Shown here piece by piece: positions 26,138 to 27,111 of a stretch of 27,111 bases of DNA. Position numbers and translations under genes: made by a program. The DNA comes from Prorocentrum cordatum (lineage: Eukaryota > Sar > Dinophyceae > Prorocentrales > Prorocentraceae). How positions within the stretch are numbered: position 1 is the stretch's first letter; each line of letters begins with the position of its first letter. Below the pieces are notes generated by a model that worked only from the letters and a program-made list of their open reading frames with translations, was not told the origin of the DNA and did not search any database. The stretch is taken from assembly GCA_963575745.1 (NCBI GenBank), contig CAUYUJ010016710.1, forward strand, positions 105,001-132,111, given 5' to 3'.

Positions 26138-26311
26138 ATCTCTCTGTTTTCGCTTTGCGCGAGAGTCCTCAGTCCAAGCCCACAGGGCATTTCAGGAACA
26201 CACCTCCTCCTGCTCCGCCTGCCCGCCGAGTTGGCCGGCGTGGCCCACGGCGGTGCCGTAAGTGGCTGCTGCCGCCGTTTCCGTCGCCGCCCGTCATCGC
26301 TGCGCTCGCTC

Positions 26312-26461
26312 GGGGGCCACATGCGAACCCTACCCCTGCCCCCCACGATTTCTGAGGGGGAGGGTGGGGTTCACCTCGCTCGGGAGCTCCCGTGCGGAGG
26401 GAACCTGCCCCTCCCCCTCAGAAATCGTGGTGGGCAGGGGCAGGGTTCGCATGTGGCCCCC
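26312..26461. mobile_element. Foldback FB4, near-perfect 61-bp arms
   Basis: The arms 26312-26372 and 26401-26461 pair without indels and with about five mismatches. They include GGGGGCCACATGCGAACCCT and CACGATTTCTGAGGGGGAGG. The loop is 28 bp and contains GGGAGCTCCC. The left arm starts 14 bp after GCGCTCGCT; no target-site duplication is evident. Confidence 0.85.
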
Positions 26462-26511
26462 TAACCCAGGCGCCGCCGTCAGCGTGAGCCTCTGCGTCAA
26501 GCTCACCACCC

Positions 26512-26652
26512 ACCAAACCACCCCAACCCAACTTGCCCTCGATTTCCAGTGGGGGGGGGGGTCGGGAAACATAGGAAAAACACGCGTGGAGCCCTTACCC
26601 CCCCCCCACCCGAAATTCGGGTCTTCGGGTTGGTGGGTTGGGGTGGTCTGGT
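26512..26652. mobile_element. Small foldback FB5
   Basis: The arms ACCAAACCACCCCAACCCA (26512-26530) and its inverse at 26634-26652 pair over 19 bp with one mismatch. The loop contains a G run, a C run and the palindrome ACCCGAAATTCGGGT near 26608-26622. The element may be a degraded MITE. Confidence 0.6.
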
Positions 26653-26715
26653 AGGCAGTCACAAGCAGGGGGGCCAGGGCGCAAGTGCGGCAGCCCCATT
26701 TTCAGCGGCGCGTCC

Positions 26716-27030
26716 TCAGTTGGTCTGCTGCTTGTTCGCGATGAGATTCTTCGTGCTGGCGCCGCTCTTCGGCGACGGCGTGCCGACTTCGTTTCTGCTC
26801 CGGAGGGCGGCGTGCTCGACGACGCCGCCGCCCCAGTAGTCGACGTGGCCAATGTCGACGATGAGTGTTTGATGTTGTGCGCTGAAGCCGTTGCGCTTTT
26901 GGATGCTCGGGTGGACGTTGTTCTCAACTGTTTGAGTGGGACCTTCATCTTGCCGCATTTCGACATAAGCTGGAAGCCTGGCAAGACGGGGTGCAGCCTC
27001 GTCTGCCGTGGCCCAAACGCAGCCCAACAC
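26716..27030 (-). CDS. Hypothetical minus-strand open frame, possible terminal exon
   Basis: The minus-strand frame is open for about 104 codons, ending at 26716 and bounded upstream by a TGA. There is no ATG at its 5' edge, so if coding it would be an exon. Its composition is protein-like: YVEMRQDEGPTQTVENN, HPSIQKRNGFSAQHQTLIVD, IGHVDYWGGGVVEHAALRSR and a basic end KNLIANKQQTN. I recognise no family. Just upstream, at about 27033-27040 on that strand, is a GAGGTGAGC that could be a splice donor, so the exon structure is unclear. A competing 167-codon frame on the same strand is Ser/Arg/Thr-rich and looks less likely. Confidence 0.3.
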   Translation of the reverse strand: MLGCVWATADEAAPRLARLPAYVEMRQDEGPTQTVENNVHPSIQKRNGFSAQHQTLIVDIGHVDYWGGGVVEHAALRSRNEVGTPSPKSGASTKNLIANKQQTN

Positions 27031-27111
27031 TGCTCACCTCGCTGTCTCGGCCCCGATGCCTGTCTGCTGGGGCGTGACCTAGGTACTCCGATAGGCACGT
27101 CCGCCGTCCAT

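Larger units (their letters stand above)
25798..26463. mobile_element. Composite element bounded by TAGGGGGCCACATGCG
   Basis: The left end TAGGGGGCCACATGCG (25798-25813) is the exact reverse complement of the right end at 26448-26463. Inside lie foldbacks FB3 and FB4, a CTG run, and a third partial copy of the end sequence near 26036-26070 (ACATGCGAACCCTACCCC). A 32-bp direct repeat with one mismatch flanks it (25766-25797 immediately outside on the left; 26469-26500, five bases outside on the right). A nested or duplicated foldback family explains this best; no transposase is present. Confidence 0.55.

Noticed and set aside
25628-26464. 278-codon plus-strand frame
   Set aside because: It runs through a very GC-rich spacer, the FB3 loop repeats, a CTG run and the FB4 hairpin, so its length reflects composition and repeats.

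Overview
This window looks like repeat-dominated nuclear DNA from a eukaryote, most likely a dinoflagellate. Three things suggest this. Two stretches resemble the coiled-coil ORF1 / EEP endonuclease / reverse transcriptase proteins of the non-LTR retroelements common in dinoflagellate genomes. Gene density is close to nil. GC-rich satellites, trinucleotide runs and foldback elements are everywhere. The organism call is an inference from sequence style; no host gene in the window fixes the species. There is a 100-N assembly gap at 4512-4611. I see no rRNA, tRNA, CRISPR array, bacterial operon or convincing intact host gene.

Region 1-14,022 is a mosaic of tandem arrays. A NotI-rich satellite (300-1975, 90/66-bp units), three arrays of one 78-bp satellite (2180-3560, 6850-7945, 10800-11910) and a 101-bp satellite (8266-10490) are each introduced by some form of the same short leader. 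The leader carries words such as CCCAACCATC.TGTGGTG and GAAGAGACGGTCCCCGCG, followed by a C/T-rich microsatellite. A degraded inverted copy of the 78-bp satellite plus its purine tract sits beside the gap (4795-5050). A separate dispersed repeat of about 290 bp, here called GCR, has a GCGCGCGACGACGCGCGC palindromic core. It lies between modules at about 6.6, 8.0, 10.6, 12.0-12.4 and 13.35-13.86 kb. Twice it is followed by the same ~140-bp tail. Long trinucleotide runs (CCT, GGA, ATG, CGA, GAT) fill the joints.

Region 15,100-19,000 holds a decayed non-LTR retrotransposon on the + strand. ORF1 is interrupted by a stop and by a KpnI-site-rich tandem repeat. The EEP endonuclease and reverse transcriptase, with a CADD catalytic box, are scattered over several frames. 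A second ORF1-like coiled-coil reading frame lies at 21,099-21,707. A second, internally deleted reverse transcriptase remnant lies at about 24,440-24,870.

Region 20,000-26,700 is rich in inverted repeats. It contains an array of about twelve 48-bp hairpin units (20,048-20,637), a 205-bp foldback with 41-bp arms (21,728-21,932), a 236-bp foldback (25,345-25,580), and a nested cluster of foldbacks (25,798-26,652). A GGTGCCC repeat and a 670-bp TATAGCCC octamer array lie at 22,300-23,092.

The genes do not work together as a pathway. The biology visible here is that of repeats: mobile-element decay, satellite amplification behind a common leader, and foldback elements carrying tandem repeats in their loops. 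Long open frames inside the satellite arrays come from repeat periodicity and are not annotated as genes.
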